Below, one piece after another: positions 34,935-44,196 of a DNA stretch of 64,000 nt. The stretch is from G965233625 sp965233625. GTDB lineage: Bacteria; Planctomycetota; Planctomycetia; Pirellulales; Pirellulaceae. A program made the translations under genes and the position numbers. Every line of letters starts with the position of its first letter. The first letter of the stretch is position 1. Below the pieces are notes generated by a model. The model was not told the DNA's origin and made no database searches. It worked only from the letters and a program-made list of their open reading frames with translations. The DNA lies in contig OZ247499.1 of NCBI GenBank assembly GCA_965233625.1, positions 4,588,001 through 4,652,000 on the forward strand. Reading direction: 5' to 3'.

Positions 34935-35864
34935 CTAAGCCAGGCCGCGGAGCTCCGCTGGCAACTGGAAGTGCACTTTCTCTTCACGGATCGCACGCAC
35001 TTCCAGCGTGGCGCTGTACTCGCGTTGCAGGTATTCGATGCATTCCTGCACGACAGACTCCGGAGCACTGGCGCCGGCCGTGATCAGCACGGTGGACTCT
35101 GGCATAAACCATTCCGGGTCCATATCGCTGGCGCCGTCGATCAGATAGGCGGGAATGCCTTTCTCACGCGCCAGTTCCGCCAGCCGCTGACTATTGGAGC
35201 TGTTCTGGCTTCCCAGGACCAGCACCAGATCGGCCTCTTCGGACAGGATGTGCACCGCTTCCTGCCGGTTCTGCGTAGCGTAGCAGATGCCGTCTTTGGG
35301 CGGATTGTCGATGTGCGGAAAGCGCTCGCGCAACACATTAATAATGCGGTTGGCGTCATCCACAGACAGGGTCGTCTGCGTCAGGTAAGCCAGCTTGGTC
35401 ACGCCGGGCAGTTCCAGCTCTCTTGCCTGCTCGACCGATTCCACCAGGATCATGGCTTCGGGCGCCTCGCCCATGGTGCCCAGCACCTCGTCGTGCCCTT
35501 CGTGCCCGATCAGGATGATGGTGTAACCGCCCTTGGCGTAACGCACGGCCTGCAGGTGGACTTTGGTCACTAACGGGCAGGTGGCGTCAATTGCGTACAG
35601 TTTGCGCTGCTTTGCCAGCGCGCGGATTTCCGGGGAAACACCGTGGGCTGAGAATAGCAGGGTGGAGCCTTCGGGCACCTCTTCCAGCGAATCGACAAAA
35701 ACGGCGCCCTTCGCACGGAAGGTCTCGACGACGTATTTGTTGTGCACGATCTCGTGATAGACATAAACAGGCGTACCGAAAGCTTCAATCGCCAGATCAA
35801 GACTTTCGATCGCCATGTTCACGCCCGCACAGAATCCGCGTGGGGCGGCTAATAGTATTTTCAT
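34935..35864 (-). CDS. ispH: 4-hydroxy-3-methylbut-2-enyl diphosphate reductase
   Basis: The last enzyme of the MEP pathway, a cytoplasmic [4Fe-4S] protein that makes IPP and DMAPP from HMBPP. The 309 residues match family length. The three cluster cysteines are in RGFCAGV (Cys12), DATCPLV (near 95) and GICYATQNRQ (near 197). SAHGVSPE and GSQNSSNSQRLAEL are family signatures. It is divergent from hpnC-hpnD across a 232-base region with heptamer repeats, which places C5 supply beside squalene synthesis. Confidence 0.97.
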   Translation of the reverse strand: MKILLAAPRGFCAGVNMAIESLDLAIEAFGTPVYVYHEIVHNKYVVETFRAKGAVFVDSLEEVPEGSTLLFSAHGVSPEIRALAKQRKLYAIDATCPLVTKVHLQAVRYAKGGYTIILIGHEGHDEVLGTMGEAPEAMILVESVEQARELELPGVTKLAYLTQTTLSVDDANRIINVLRERFPHIDNPPKDGICYATQNRQEAVHILSEEADLVLVLGSQNSSNSQRLAELAREKGIPAYLIDGASDMDPEWFMPESTVLITAGASAPESVVQECIEYLQREYSATLEVRAIREEKVHFQLPAELRGLA

Positions 35865-35922
35865 CTGCCTTCTCCTCGACGCTGCCAGTACCTTGGCGCC
35901 AGTACGTGCATGATAATCGATG

Positions 35923-35953
35923 TAGAGGTTAGAGGTTAGAGGTTAGAGGTTAG
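35923..35953 (+). repeat. TAGAGGT heptamer array (4.4 units)
   Basis: Four perfect head-to-tail copies of TAGAGGT plus TAG lie upstream of ispH. The complementary heptamers ACCTCTA recur in inverted orientation at 36059-36092, so the pair could fold into a long stem. Confidence 0.85.
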
Positions 35954-36058
35954 TCGGCGGTGGCTGGTTGCGTGGGCCTGGCATGGGCTAAACTAACGCG
36001 GGCCACCCGCTCTTTTACCCGCAAAAACCCAGGGGCGGCTAACATCTTTAACTTTGTA

Positions 36059-36092
36059 CTAACCTCTAACCTCTAGCCACTAACCTCTAACC
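36059..36092 (+). repeat. ACCTCTA heptamer array, inverted partner
   Basis: Three ACCTCTA units, one interrupted by GCCACTA, end four bases before the hpnC start codon and are complementary to the array at 35923-35953. No usual ribosome site remains there, so the repeat itself forms the hpnC leader. Confidence 0.75.
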
Positions 36093-36096
36093 ACCC

Positions 36097-37011
36097 ATGT
36101 CCCGCTTTGCCGCTGAACTTCAGAAGTATGGTCCTGGCGCCTCTGTTGCGCCGGCGGAGCTTACTTCAGCGCGGGACTACACGCGGAAGCTGGCGACCTC
36201 GCACTACGAGAATTTTGTCGTGGCCAGCTGGCTGTTGCCGCCTGCATTGCGGCAGCACTTCTACAACGTGTATGCCTACTGCCGGTGGGCCGACGATCTG
36301 GCGGACGAAACCGGCGACGAACGGCAGAGCCTGGAACTGCTGCGGTGGTGGGAGCAGCAACTGGACGATTGTTACCGCGGACGGGCGTCGCATCCGGTTT
36401 TTGCGGCATTGATTGAAACCGTGGAAGAGTTCGAGATTCCGCCCGCTCCGTTCCGCAATCTGCTGACGGCCTTCCGGCAGGATCAGCGGAAGAAACGGTA
36501 CGAGACGTTTAACGAGCTACTTGAATACTGCCGGAATTCCGCCAACCCGGTGGGCCACATTGTGCTGTATCTAGGGAGGTTTCATTCGGAAGAAACGGCT
36601 GCACTTTCGGATTCGATCTGCACGGGCCTGCAACTGGTCAACTTCTGGCAGGATGTCGCCCGCGATTATCAGAAGGGCCGCATCTATCTGCCGCGCGAAT
36701 CCTGGCGACGTGCGGGATATACCGAAGCGATGTTCGAAGACGGGCAGTTCAACGACGCCTTCCGCCAGATGCTAAAAGCCGAAGTGGACCGCGCGGAAGA
36801 ATATCTGCACGCCGGTGAACCGCTGGTGCAGCGGGCGCCGAAATCTCTGCAAGCGGACGTGCAGTTGTTTATAGACGGTGGACTGGCCACTGCCGCCGCC
36901 ATCCGCCGCTGCGGCTACAACGTCTGGAAGCGCCGGCCGCGCGTCAGCAAACTGCAACGTCTGCGGATGCTGCTTGGCGCCTGGTGGAACCGGCCCAAGG
37001 ATGGCGTATGA
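36097..37011 (+). CDS. hpnC: Squalene synthase-like HpnC (hydroxysqualene synthase)
   Basis: A 304-residue trans-isoprenyl diphosphate synthase family protein. Prenyl-binding Asp-rich regions are YCRWADDLADE near residue 65 and NFWQDVARDYQKGRIYLP near 185. Known biochemistry: HpnD makes presqualene diphosphate, HpnC converts it to hydroxysqualene, and HpnE reduces that to squalene for hopanoids and sterols. It overlaps hpnD by four bases (ATGA). No hpnE or hopanoid cyclase is in the window. Confidence 0.92.
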   Translation: MSRFAAELQKYGPGASVAPAELTSARDYTRKLATSHYENFVVASWLLPPALRQHFYNVYAYCRWADDLADETGDERQSLELLRWWEQQLDDCYRGRASHPVFAALIETVEEFEIPPAPFRNLLTAFRQDQRKKRYETFNELLEYCRNSANPVGHIVLYLGRFHSEETAALSDSICTGLQLVNFWQDVARDYQKGRIYLPRESWRRAGYTEAMFEDGQFNDAFRQMLKAEVDRAEEYLHAGEPLVQRAPKSLQADVQLFIDGGLATAAAIRRCGYNVWKRRPRVSKLQRLRMLLGAWWNRPKDGV

Positions 37012-37877
37012 CGGACCAGCCGGCACAAAGCGTGCGCGAAAGTTACCGTTACTGCTCGCGGGTGGCGTACCGGGCGTCGTCCAGTTTCTACGCTTCTTTC
37101 TGGCTGCTGCCGCCACGACAGCGGCAGGCGATGTGCGCGCTGTACGCCTTTTCGCGTCATTGCGATGACCTGGTCGATTCCACCGCTGCGGTCGAAATCC
37201 GCCGGCAGCGTTTAACGTCCTGGCGCCGCGATTTCGATGCGGCCCTGGCCGGTGAATTTCGTCACGCCATGCTGCCTGCCGTGGCCAGTACGGTCGAAAG
37301 CTTCAGCATCAAACCGCAGTATCTGCATGAACTGATGGACGGCATGGAGATGGATCTGCACAAGACACGGTACGCAACGTTCGAAGAACTTCATACCTAT
37401 TGCTACCGCGTAGCTTCGGCTGTCGGGCTGGCCTGTATCCCGGTATGGGGGCTGCGGGAAGGAGTGTCAGAAGATGACATCTACGAAGCTTCCGTCGATT
37501 GCGGTCTGGCCTTTCAGCTGACCAACATCCTCCGCGACGTGCGTCAGGATGCCGAAACCGGAAGAATTTACCTGCCGCAGGAAGATCTGGAAGCGGCAGG
37601 CTACAAAGAAGAAGAGCTGCTGCAATACGATGCGACAGATGGCTTTCTGCAACTGATGTCCATGCAGATAGAGCGCGCGAAGCACTACTTTGAAAAAGCC
37701 CGGCCGCTGCTGCCGGCGCTCACACCCGGCGGGCGGCGTGTGCTGGCCACCATGATGCGCACCTATCAGCGGCTGCTGGCTTTAATCGAACGCAACCCGG
37801 CCTCGGTGCTGCAACGACGGCTCCGCCTGAGCTACACCGCCAAGGCCGGCATCCTTGTGCGCGGCCTTATCAGTTAA
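37008..37877 (+). CDS. hpnD: Presqualene diphosphate synthase HpnD
   Basis: A 289-residue squalene/phytoene synthase family enzyme. The two Asp-rich motifs are SRHCDDLVDS near residue 45 and NILRDVRQDAETGRIYLP near 175. It joins two farnesyl diphosphates into presqualene diphosphate. The ATG overlaps the hpnC stop, so translation is coupled and this start is favoured over an in-frame ATG eight codons upstream inside hpnC. Confidence 0.93.
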   Translation: MTDQPAQSVRESYRYCSRVAYRASSSFYASFWLLPPRQRQAMCALYAFSRHCDDLVDSTAAVEIRRQRLTSWRRDFDAALAGEFRHAMLPAVASTVESFSIKPQYLHELMDGMEMDLHKTRYATFEELHTYCYRVASAVGLACIPVWGLREGVSEDDIYEASVDCGLAFQLTNILRDVRQDAETGRIYLPQEDLEAAGYKEEELLQYDATDGFLQLMSMQIERAKHYFEKARPLLPALTPGGRRVLATMMRTYQRLLALIERNPASVLQRRLRLSYTAKAGILVRGLIS

Positions 37878-37895
37878 AGAAGTGAATCCGCAGCG

Positions 37896-38870
37896 TTAGT
37901 TCCGGTTCACAACTTTGCCGTCGTTGCGGACGCCAAGCAGCTGATACACGCCCGGGTTGCCTGCTTTGAATTCGCCGCGGTTGGTGGCGTTGCTGGTCGC
38001 GTTCGCGTGATTGCTCTGGACCATGCGGAATTCGATGGTATCGGGAATGAACTGCACCGAACCGTCCGCCAGGCAGAATAACGCGCCGCCGGGATGTTCG
38101 CTGGCAAAGCCTTCCGTGCAATGATGGGCGTCGTTGTTGGCATGGTTCACCGGCCGGGCGACAAAGCCCAGCGTGTAGTCGGCGCCCTGTGGACCGCCAC
38201 CAGTAACATTACGGTTGCCCACCCAGGCGCCCTGGTTACAGAACTGGTTCCGCTCACCAATCATAAATGTGTTAGACGTGCCATCGGTAATATCGCTGAA
38301 CCGGGTGCTGCTGCCACGGTACAGAACACCGTTGTTGTTGACGTCCGCAACGTCCCATAGGCCGGCAACGGCGATATAGTTGGACTTACCCACACGGAAC
38401 GTCCCAGGCAGGCCCGCGTTGCCGGCAAAGTTACGTCCTGTGTTGCTATTCAGTGGACCGCTCATCAGATGGTTGCCTGGATCTGACGGGCAGATGAAGG
38501 CATCTAATTTCGTCTGCACCAGAGGACGCAACGCGGAAACGTCGAGCGTTGCATTGAGTGTCTGCCGCGAAACCATCAGTTGGTCGTAAAGATTTTCCTG
38601 TTCAATGAATGGCAGAATGTGGGCGCCGAATCCCCACATCTCTTCATTGGCTGGACCATTGTCGGCGCCAGCAGGAAATTCCCGGAAGGTGTCGTGGTGA
38701 TTGTGCATCGCCAGACCAAGCTGCTTCAGATTGTTGTTGCAGGAACTACGGCGTGCGGCTTCGCGTGCGGCTTGCACGGCGGGCAGTAGCAAGGCCACCA
38801 GAACGCCAATGATGGCGATGACAACGAGTAACTCAACGAGTGTAAAGCCGCGTTTTCGGCTATAAGACAT
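37896..38870 (-). CDS. DUF1559 prepilin-like protein C
   Basis: A 324-residue classic DUF1559 protein. The leader is KRG/FTLVELLVVIAIIG with cleavage after Gly8. The globular domain has the usual CNNNLKQLGLAMHNHHDT, YIAVAG, ITDGTSNTFMIGE and HPGGALFCLADGSV signatures. Unlike the two tandem DUF1559 proteins at 9-12 kb it has no DxNxDG loop after ADGSV, so it belongs to a different subgroup. The gene is monocistronic and convergent with hpnD. Confidence 0.94.
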   Translation of the reverse strand: MSYSRKRGFTLVELLVVIAIIGVLVALLLPAVQAAREAARRSSCNNNLKQLGLAMHNHHDTFREFPAGADNGPANEEMWGFGAHILPFIEQENLYDQLMVSRQTLNATLDVSALRPLVQTKLDAFICPSDPGNHLMSGPLNSNTGRNFAGNAGLPGTFRVGKSNYIAVAGLWDVADVNNNGVLYRGSSTRFSDITDGTSNTFMIGERNQFCNQGAWVGNRNVTGGGPQGADYTLGFVARPVNHANNDAHHCTEGFASEHPGGALFCLADGSVQFIPDTIEFRMVQSNHANATSNATNRGEFKAGNPGVYQLLGVRNDGKVVNRN

Positions 38871-39153
38871 GAATTGCCTCCGGCAGAAGAATCGAACGGA
38901 CCCACCTCAGGGAACCTGTTCCGCAGATGATGATGAGGTGGCGGAAAAGACCTGGGACTATAGTTAGCGTAGTCCAACCGTCAATGTTACAGCAAAGTTT
39001 AGCACTAGCACTGGAGGCGTATCGGGCATTACACCCTGCGCTGCATGCGTTGAATCCCCGCAATCCACCTATAAAGGCTGGATAACCGTTCTAACGTGAG
39101 TTCAGTTCCCGTTAGCGGCCCAATTCTACGTTCAACTAGGGGAATGCCCTTTT

Positions 39154-41721
39154 TCATCTGAATTCCGGTAAATCCGCTATTATTTCCCGAATCCGCCCCA
39201 GACTGCCAAGAACTTCCTGATATTGGCGGTGCATTACCGCGCAGTATTCGTGGCCTTTACGCTGCCCGCCAATACGGCTTCCCGCAGAAAACCAGGTGCG
39301 GGCAACCTGATATCCTGCCACCGTCTGCCGGAAGGTTGCCTCATCGAGTGTCATGCGGTGCTGTGTGGTGAATTCAATCCAGCCGTCTGACCAGCGTGGA
39401 GCCACAAACCGGCAGTCAGGCGGCGCCACGGTTTCGGCCGGCAATGTCGCTGTGTCGCTGGAGTCACGCTTCAGCAGGTACGCGTTTATTAGTTGGTGTC
39501 CGTAGCGGGTCAGGGTTGTAAATTGCTGCTGGCCGTATGGTGCCGGGATGCGTGGCAACGCGTCCTTCAATGCATGTTCGTACCGCTGCCTGTAACCGGG
39601 CAGATGCAGCACGGCCAGCACGTAGGCTGCGATGTCGAGTGCGTCTTCTGGCGTATTCTCTGGCCGGCCGCATTGCCGGGCGAAAGTAGGCGAAATATTT
39701 GACCGCCATTGCTGCGTGGTTGCATCCAACTGCAACGCCGCGTGCACGCGTGAATTTGTATTGTGGCTGGCGTATTTCATTTCCACCGCACAATCCGCCG
39801 CCAGTGCATGTTCGTATCCGGCCGAAGCTAACCGGCTGGCGCACACCACCGCCACATTGCGCTGCGTTCCTGGCGGCGTTTGCATCAGGTGCTGCATCCC
39901 CGCATAGCGGTCGCTGAAAACAAGTTGCCGGTCGTAGTACAGATAGCGGAAATCCAGCGGCCGGTAAGCGAGCCTGATAATCCGCGCTTCGTCAAACGTA
40001 GCCGCCACATGCCGCTGCGCCTGCTGCCAGTCCCAATTGGTCGTTGCCACACGAAACTGCTGCTGCACCTGGGCGGCTGTTTTGCATTGTAGAAACTGCC
40101 GCATCTTGGCGGCACATGCCTGCGGCGTCAGCGCGGTTAACAGACCGTCGCGCGATGTCTTAATGCCATCCACCGACAGCGCGAAGATTTCGCCCAGCGG
40201 TGTAAACTGCTGATACGCATTACTCGCCTGCGGAGGAGCGGGAACCAGTGATAGCCGCTGTTCCACCGCCGGGCGGAACGTCTGCCACGACCACGGGTGC
40301 GCCGCGTCTTCCAGCGCCGCCAGCTTCTGCGGCGCGGCGCCACGTATGGCGGTGTAGGAAACCCGGGGCACGGCGGGCGGAGCGTCTTTCTGCTGCGGCA
40401 GGCGTTGCATAGCGGCGATGCACACGCCCGCTTCAATGGGAAAAACATTCGCATCGGAGGCTGCGCCCGCAGTGCGGCGATCACCACCCAGATGCGTGAT
40501 GGCGACGGCCGGGAAGCGTTGCAACAGCGTCTCGCGGAGGCCGCGGAAATTCCGTCCGTCCAGGTACGAAGCGGGCGTGATCAGACTAGCGACCATCGCC
40601 GGCGTGCGTTCACCACACCACTGCGCGAAGCTCAGGAACTTCACATAGTCGTTGTTGATATCACGCTCGAAGACAATCGCCCCCCGCTCGCGGATACGCT
40701 CGCCGCCAAACGTGCGCAGCGGCGCCAGAAGGTACTCGTACTCCGCACCCAGATGCTGCGACTGCCGCCCGAACGGCGGATTGCCAAGCAGAACCACGGG
40801 CGTCAGTGACATAGAACCGTCACTCTGTTTCAACGTATCGGTGCACCGTAGATTCCCTTCCTCAACAGCATCGCCGCCGGTGTAGCCCGTCGCGGCAAGT
40901 TTTAGAGCCACGTGCAGATGCAACAGTGCGCAGGCGGTCGGCATCCGTTCCCAGGCATGCAGCCTCGGCAGCAGATGACGGTTCACATACCGTTTCCAAC
41001 GGGTGCGGATGGAAGACGGCGACGCATTCTGGCTGCGATAGTGCGACACCATCGTCGCGTGGATGTGGTCAACCATTTCCAGCACAAACGCGCCGGTGCC
41101 CGCTGCCGGGTCGAGCATCTGCACAAAGTGCGAAGCGGGATCGACGCCCGCGGGCAGTGTCAGCCCGTACTTCGTCGCGGCCTGTTTCCAGGTGAGCGTG
41201 GCAGCCAGACCCAGCGGCAGATCGAATTCGTGTTGCAGGATTTCATGCACCTGCCGGACCATGTAGCGGACCACTTCGCGTGGCGTGTAGTAAACGCCGT
41301 GCTGCTTGCGGCGCTTCGCCTGCTGCTTGTGCAACATAGATTCGTAAAGATGCAGCCACCACTGCTCCGCATCCGCAGGTGAATGTTTCACGTGACACAA
41401 ATCTGTCACAACGGTTTCCACTTCACTCGCCACCTTCGCGTCGCTACCCGCGGCCTGAACCAACTGGCTGGCGAGCGGGCTGCATCCACCCGGCGGCAGC
41501 TTCGTCACATACCCGCTCATCTCCGCCAGCTTGATCGACACAAGGCTACATACCAGCGTCTGCGCCGCATCCTGCTGCGACACGGGCAGCGCATCCGGGC
41601 TGCAGCCGCGCAAGACATCGGCGACCGCATCCAGCGACGGCGACCGCGCCGCGGTGGTGTCGACAAGGGCAGTCAGCCGTTTAAGCAGCCGGTTGCTGTG
41701 GGGGTTGGTAGCGAGCATCAA
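39154..41721 (-). CDS. Orphan type ISP-like N6-adenine DNA methyltransferase with specificity domain
   Basis: An 855-residue protein. Residues about 140-330 form an adenine methyltransferase: HGVYYTPREVVRYMVRQV, the SAM motif LDPAAGTGAFVLEMVD and the catalytic NPPFGRQS. The C-terminal half has the target-recognition pattern of type ISP enzymes (RLAYRPLDFRYLYYDRQLVFS, RYGHQLINAYLLKRD). Type ISP enzymes are normally about 1,500-1,600 residues, with a nuclease and SF2 helicase first; both are absent here and no partner gene is adjacent. It probably methylates DNA without cutting. It may be a solitary modification or regulatory enzyme, or part of a split system elsewhere. Confidence 0.85.
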   Translation of the reverse strand: MMLATNPHSNRLLKRLTALVDTTAARSPSLDAVADVLRGCSPDALPVSQQDAAQTLVCSLVSIKLAEMSGYVTKLPPGGCSPLASQLVQAAGSDAKVASEVETVVTDLCHVKHSPADAEQWWLHLYESMLHKQQAKRRKQHGVYYTPREVVRYMVRQVHEILQHEFDLPLGLAATLTWKQAATKYGLTLPAGVDPASHFVQMLDPAAGTGAFVLEMVDHIHATMVSHYRSQNASPSSIRTRWKRYVNRHLLPRLHAWERMPTACALLHLHVALKLAATGYTGGDAVEEGNLRCTDTLKQSDGSMSLTPVVLLGNPPFGRQSQHLGAEYEYLLAPLRTFGGERIRERGAIVFERDINNDYVKFLSFAQWCGERTPAMVASLITPASYLDGRNFRGLRETLLQRFPAVAITHLGGDRRTAGAASDANVFPIEAGVCIAAMQRLPQQKDAPPAVPRVSYTAIRGAAPQKLAALEDAAHPWSWQTFRPAVEQRLSLVPAPPQASNAYQQFTPLGEIFALSVDGIKTSRDGLLTALTPQACAAKMRQFLQCKTAAQVQQQFRVATTNWDWQQAQRHVAATFDEARIIRLAYRPLDFRYLYYDRQLVFSDRYAGMQHLMQTPPGTQRNVAVVCASRLASAGYEHALAADCAVEMKYASHNTNSRVHAALQLDATTQQWRSNISPTFARQCGRPENTPEDALDIAAYVLAVLHLPGYRQRYEHALKDALPRIPAPYGQQQFTTLTRYGHQLINAYLLKRDSSDTATLPAETVAPPDCRFVAPRWSDGWIEFTTQHRMTLDEATFRQTVAGYQVARTWFSAGSRIGGQRKGHEYCAVMHRQYQEVLGSLGRIREIIADLPEFR

Positions 41722-41821
41722 TCGAAACGGCAGACGGACGAAGCGTGAACGCCTGGGGTGCCAGTTTGAGGTGGGATGAGTAAGATGAAACGAAAGGTTC
41801 TCACTTTAGATAGGTAGTGGC

Positions 41822-43684
41822 ATGCAGCCGGTTGTTTATCATTATGACATCTTAGTTATCGGTGCCGGGCACGCGGGCACCGAAGCAGCCTTGGCGGCAG
41901 CGCGGATGGGCGCACAAACCGCGCTGCTGACCACCAATCTGGACACCGTCGGGCAGATGAGCTGCAACCCGGCTATCGGCGGTGTGGCCAAAGGGCAGAT
42001 CGTCCGCGAGATCGACGCCCTGGGCGGCGTGATGGGGCTGGCCATCGACGCCACCGGCATTCAGTTCCGGCTGCTCAACCGCCGCAAAGGCCCCGCCATG
42101 CACAGCCCGCGGGCACAGGCCGACAAAAAGGCGTATCAGCAGTTTGTCAAAAACTACGTGGAATCGCAGCCCAACCTGCACCTGCGGCAGGAGATTATCG
42201 AAGACATTCTCACCGAACCACTACCCGCCAACACGGACGACAGCGGGCAGCACACGCAGCGCGTGATCGGCGTCACGGCGCGGGGCAATGTCGAATACCG
42301 CGCCGCGGCGGTGATTCTTACCACCGGCACGTTTCTCTCCGCTTTGATGCATACAGGCGAATCGAAAACACCCGGCGGCCGTGCGGGCGAAGGCACCACG
42401 AAGGGCATCAGCGGCGCGCTGCATCGTATGGGCTTCCGCCTGGAACGGTTCAAAACAGGTACGCCGCCGCGGCTGAATGCGAAGACCATCGACTACGCTG
42501 CCACCGAACTACAACCTGGCGACGACGATCCGCAGCCGTTTTCGTTCCAGACCAGCCAGACGCAAATCGACGCGATTGCTTCGTCGCAGATGCCCTGCCA
42601 CATCACCTACACCAACCCGGCGGTCCACGATATCATCCGCAACAATCTGGACCGGGCGCCGATGTATACCGGGCAGATTCAGGGCGGCGGCCCGCGGTAT
42701 TGCCCCAGCATTGAAGACAAGATCGTGCGGTTCGCCGATAAGGACAAGCATCAGCTGTTTCTGGAACCCGAAGGTCGCACCACCCAGGAGGTGTACGTCA
42801 ATGGCATCTCCACCAGCCTGCCGCGCGATGTGCAGGACGCCATGATGCGGCTGACGCCCGGTCTGGAAAACGCGCAGATCATGCGCTATGGCTACGCGGT
42901 CGAATACGATTTCTGCCCGCCGGATCAGCTCTGGCCTTCGCTGGAAACGAAGACTGTCAGCGGGCTTTATTTCGCCGGACAGATCAACGGCACCACCGGT
43001 TATGAAGAGGCCGGCTGTCAGGGGCTGATGGCCGGCGCCAATGCTGCCCTGAAGGCGCGCGGCGAAGAACCGCTACCGGTCAGCCGCGACCTGGCTTATA
43101 CCGGCGTGCTGATCGACGACCTGGCCACCTGCGGCGTGGACGAGCCGTATCGCATGTTCACCAGCCGCGCCGAATATCGCATCCTGCTGCGGCAGGACAA
43201 CGCCGACCGCCGTCTTACACCCCTTGCCTACAAAGCCGGCCTGGTCAGCCAGCAGCGCTACGACGCCTTACAAGCCAAAGAGCAGGAAATCGCCCGCGTT
43301 GTCACGCTGCTGGAAAAGAACCGTATCGACAACACCCCGCTAGCGCAATATCTCCGCCGTCCGGAAGCGACCTGGGAAACCATGGTCGAGCAGCTGCCGG
43401 AACTGGCCAGCGTTTCCAGAGAGGTCAGCACGCAGGTGGTGCACGATCTGAAATACGCCGGCTACATCGCCCGGCAGGAGATGGAAGTACAACGGCAGAA
43501 ACGCCTCGCCGGCAAACGCATCCCCACCTCCTTCGACTACACCCGCATCACCAGCCTCCGCATGGAAGCCCGCGAAAAACTCACCCGCGTCCGCCCCCTA
43601 AGCATCGACCAGGCCAGCCGCATCAGCGGCATCACCCCCGCCGACGTCGCCTTGGTCATGATGCATCTAGAAGGCAAGAAGTGA
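41822..43684 (+). CDS. mnmG: tRNA uridine-5-carboxymethylaminomethyl modification enzyme MnmG (GidA)
   Basis: A 620-residue FAD enzyme that, with MnmE, adds carboxymethylaminomethyl to U34 of certain tRNAs. The N-terminal FAD motif is VIGAGHAGTEAALAAARMG; GGVAKGQIVREIDALGG and CNPAIGG follow, then YCPSIEDKIVRF near 300, and the helical C-terminal MnmE-binding domain (SISRAEYR-like FTSRAEYRILLRQDNAD). Length is normal. The stop overlaps the next start by four bases. The divergent neighbour is the methyltransferase gene. Confidence 0.96.
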   Translation: MQPVVYHYDILVIGAGHAGTEAALAAARMGAQTALLTTNLDTVGQMSCNPAIGGVAKGQIVREIDALGGVMGLAIDATGIQFRLLNRRKGPAMHSPRAQADKKAYQQFVKNYVESQPNLHLRQEIIEDILTEPLPANTDDSGQHTQRVIGVTARGNVEYRAAAVILTTGTFLSALMHTGESKTPGGRAGEGTTKGISGALHRMGFRLERFKTGTPPRLNAKTIDYAATELQPGDDDPQPFSFQTSQTQIDAIASSQMPCHITYTNPAVHDIIRNNLDRAPMYTGQIQGGGPRYCPSIEDKIVRFADKDKHQLFLEPEGRTTQEVYVNGISTSLPRDVQDAMMRLTPGLENAQIMRYGYAVEYDFCPPDQLWPSLETKTVSGLYFAGQINGTTGYEEAGCQGLMAGANAALKARGEEPLPVSRDLAYTGVLIDDLATCGVDEPYRMFTSRAEYRILLRQDNADRRLTPLAYKAGLVSQQRYDALQAKEQEIARVVTLLEKNRIDNTPLAQYLRRPEATWETMVEQLPELASVSREVSTQVVHDLKYAGYIARQEMEVQRQKRLAGKRIPTSFDYTRITSLRMEAREKLTRVRPLSIDQASRISGITPADVALVMMHLEGKK

Positions 43685-44070
43685 TCACGAAGACAGCAAT
43701 GCGCGCCGCAACAGCAACTTCCGTAATAGTCCTGCTAGGCACGCTGCTACTGATCACCTTCCGCCCGCAGTTCTCGCTGGCGCCGGACTTGCACGTGCGT
43801 GTCGACCGGGGCTGGTCGATCCGCTTTGCGGAAATCTCATTCTTCAGCGACCTTACCCACGGACCAACGCGCGGCACGACGCTTGAAGGCGTGCCATTCG
43901 AAGTTGATTCCTACTTTGGACTGCCATGGGTTTTTTACTACTGGCATCTGAAGGGATTCGGCAGCGATCTATGGGCAATCAGCTTCAATCTGTGGTTGCC
44001 CATAATACTTTCGGCCGTACTGCCGGTCATCTGGCTGTGGCGGCGCATGTGGAAGTGGCAGCGGCGCTAG
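43681..44070 (+). CDS. Small membrane protein, unknown function
   Basis: A 129-residue protein with two hydrophobic helices (SVIVLLGTLLLITF near the start and ILSAVLPVIWLW near the end) and a periplasmic loop. It starts at GTG overlapping the mnmG stop by four bases (GTGA), so its translation depends on mnmG. No family is recognised. A GTG start supported only by the overlap leaves some doubt about the exact start. Confidence 0.6.
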   Translation: MITKTAMRAATATSVIVLLGTLLLITFRPQFSLAPDLHVRVDRGWSIRFAEISFFSDLTHGPTRGTTLEGVPFEVDSYFGLPWVFYYWHLKGFGSDLWAISFNLWLPIILSAVLPVIWLWRRMWKWQRR

Positions 44071-44196
44071 GTGGTTTCCGTTGGGTGGATTTGTTCTGAA
44101 ATCTTACTTGCATTACCATCACAGGAATTGCGGCGGTTCGAAGACTGTCCGCGATGACTCATCTTATTTTCGATCCTACTGAATCAAGGTCAGGGC

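Noticed and set aside
35923..36092. Short repeats that might be a CRISPR array
   Set aside because: Units are seven bases without spacers and are inverted, so it is a simple tandem/inverted repeat.
39154..41721. A BREX, DISARM or complete type I restriction system
   Set aside because: Neighbours are mnmG and a DUF1559 gene; no pglZ, brxC, helicase, hsdR or hsdS genes are adjacent.
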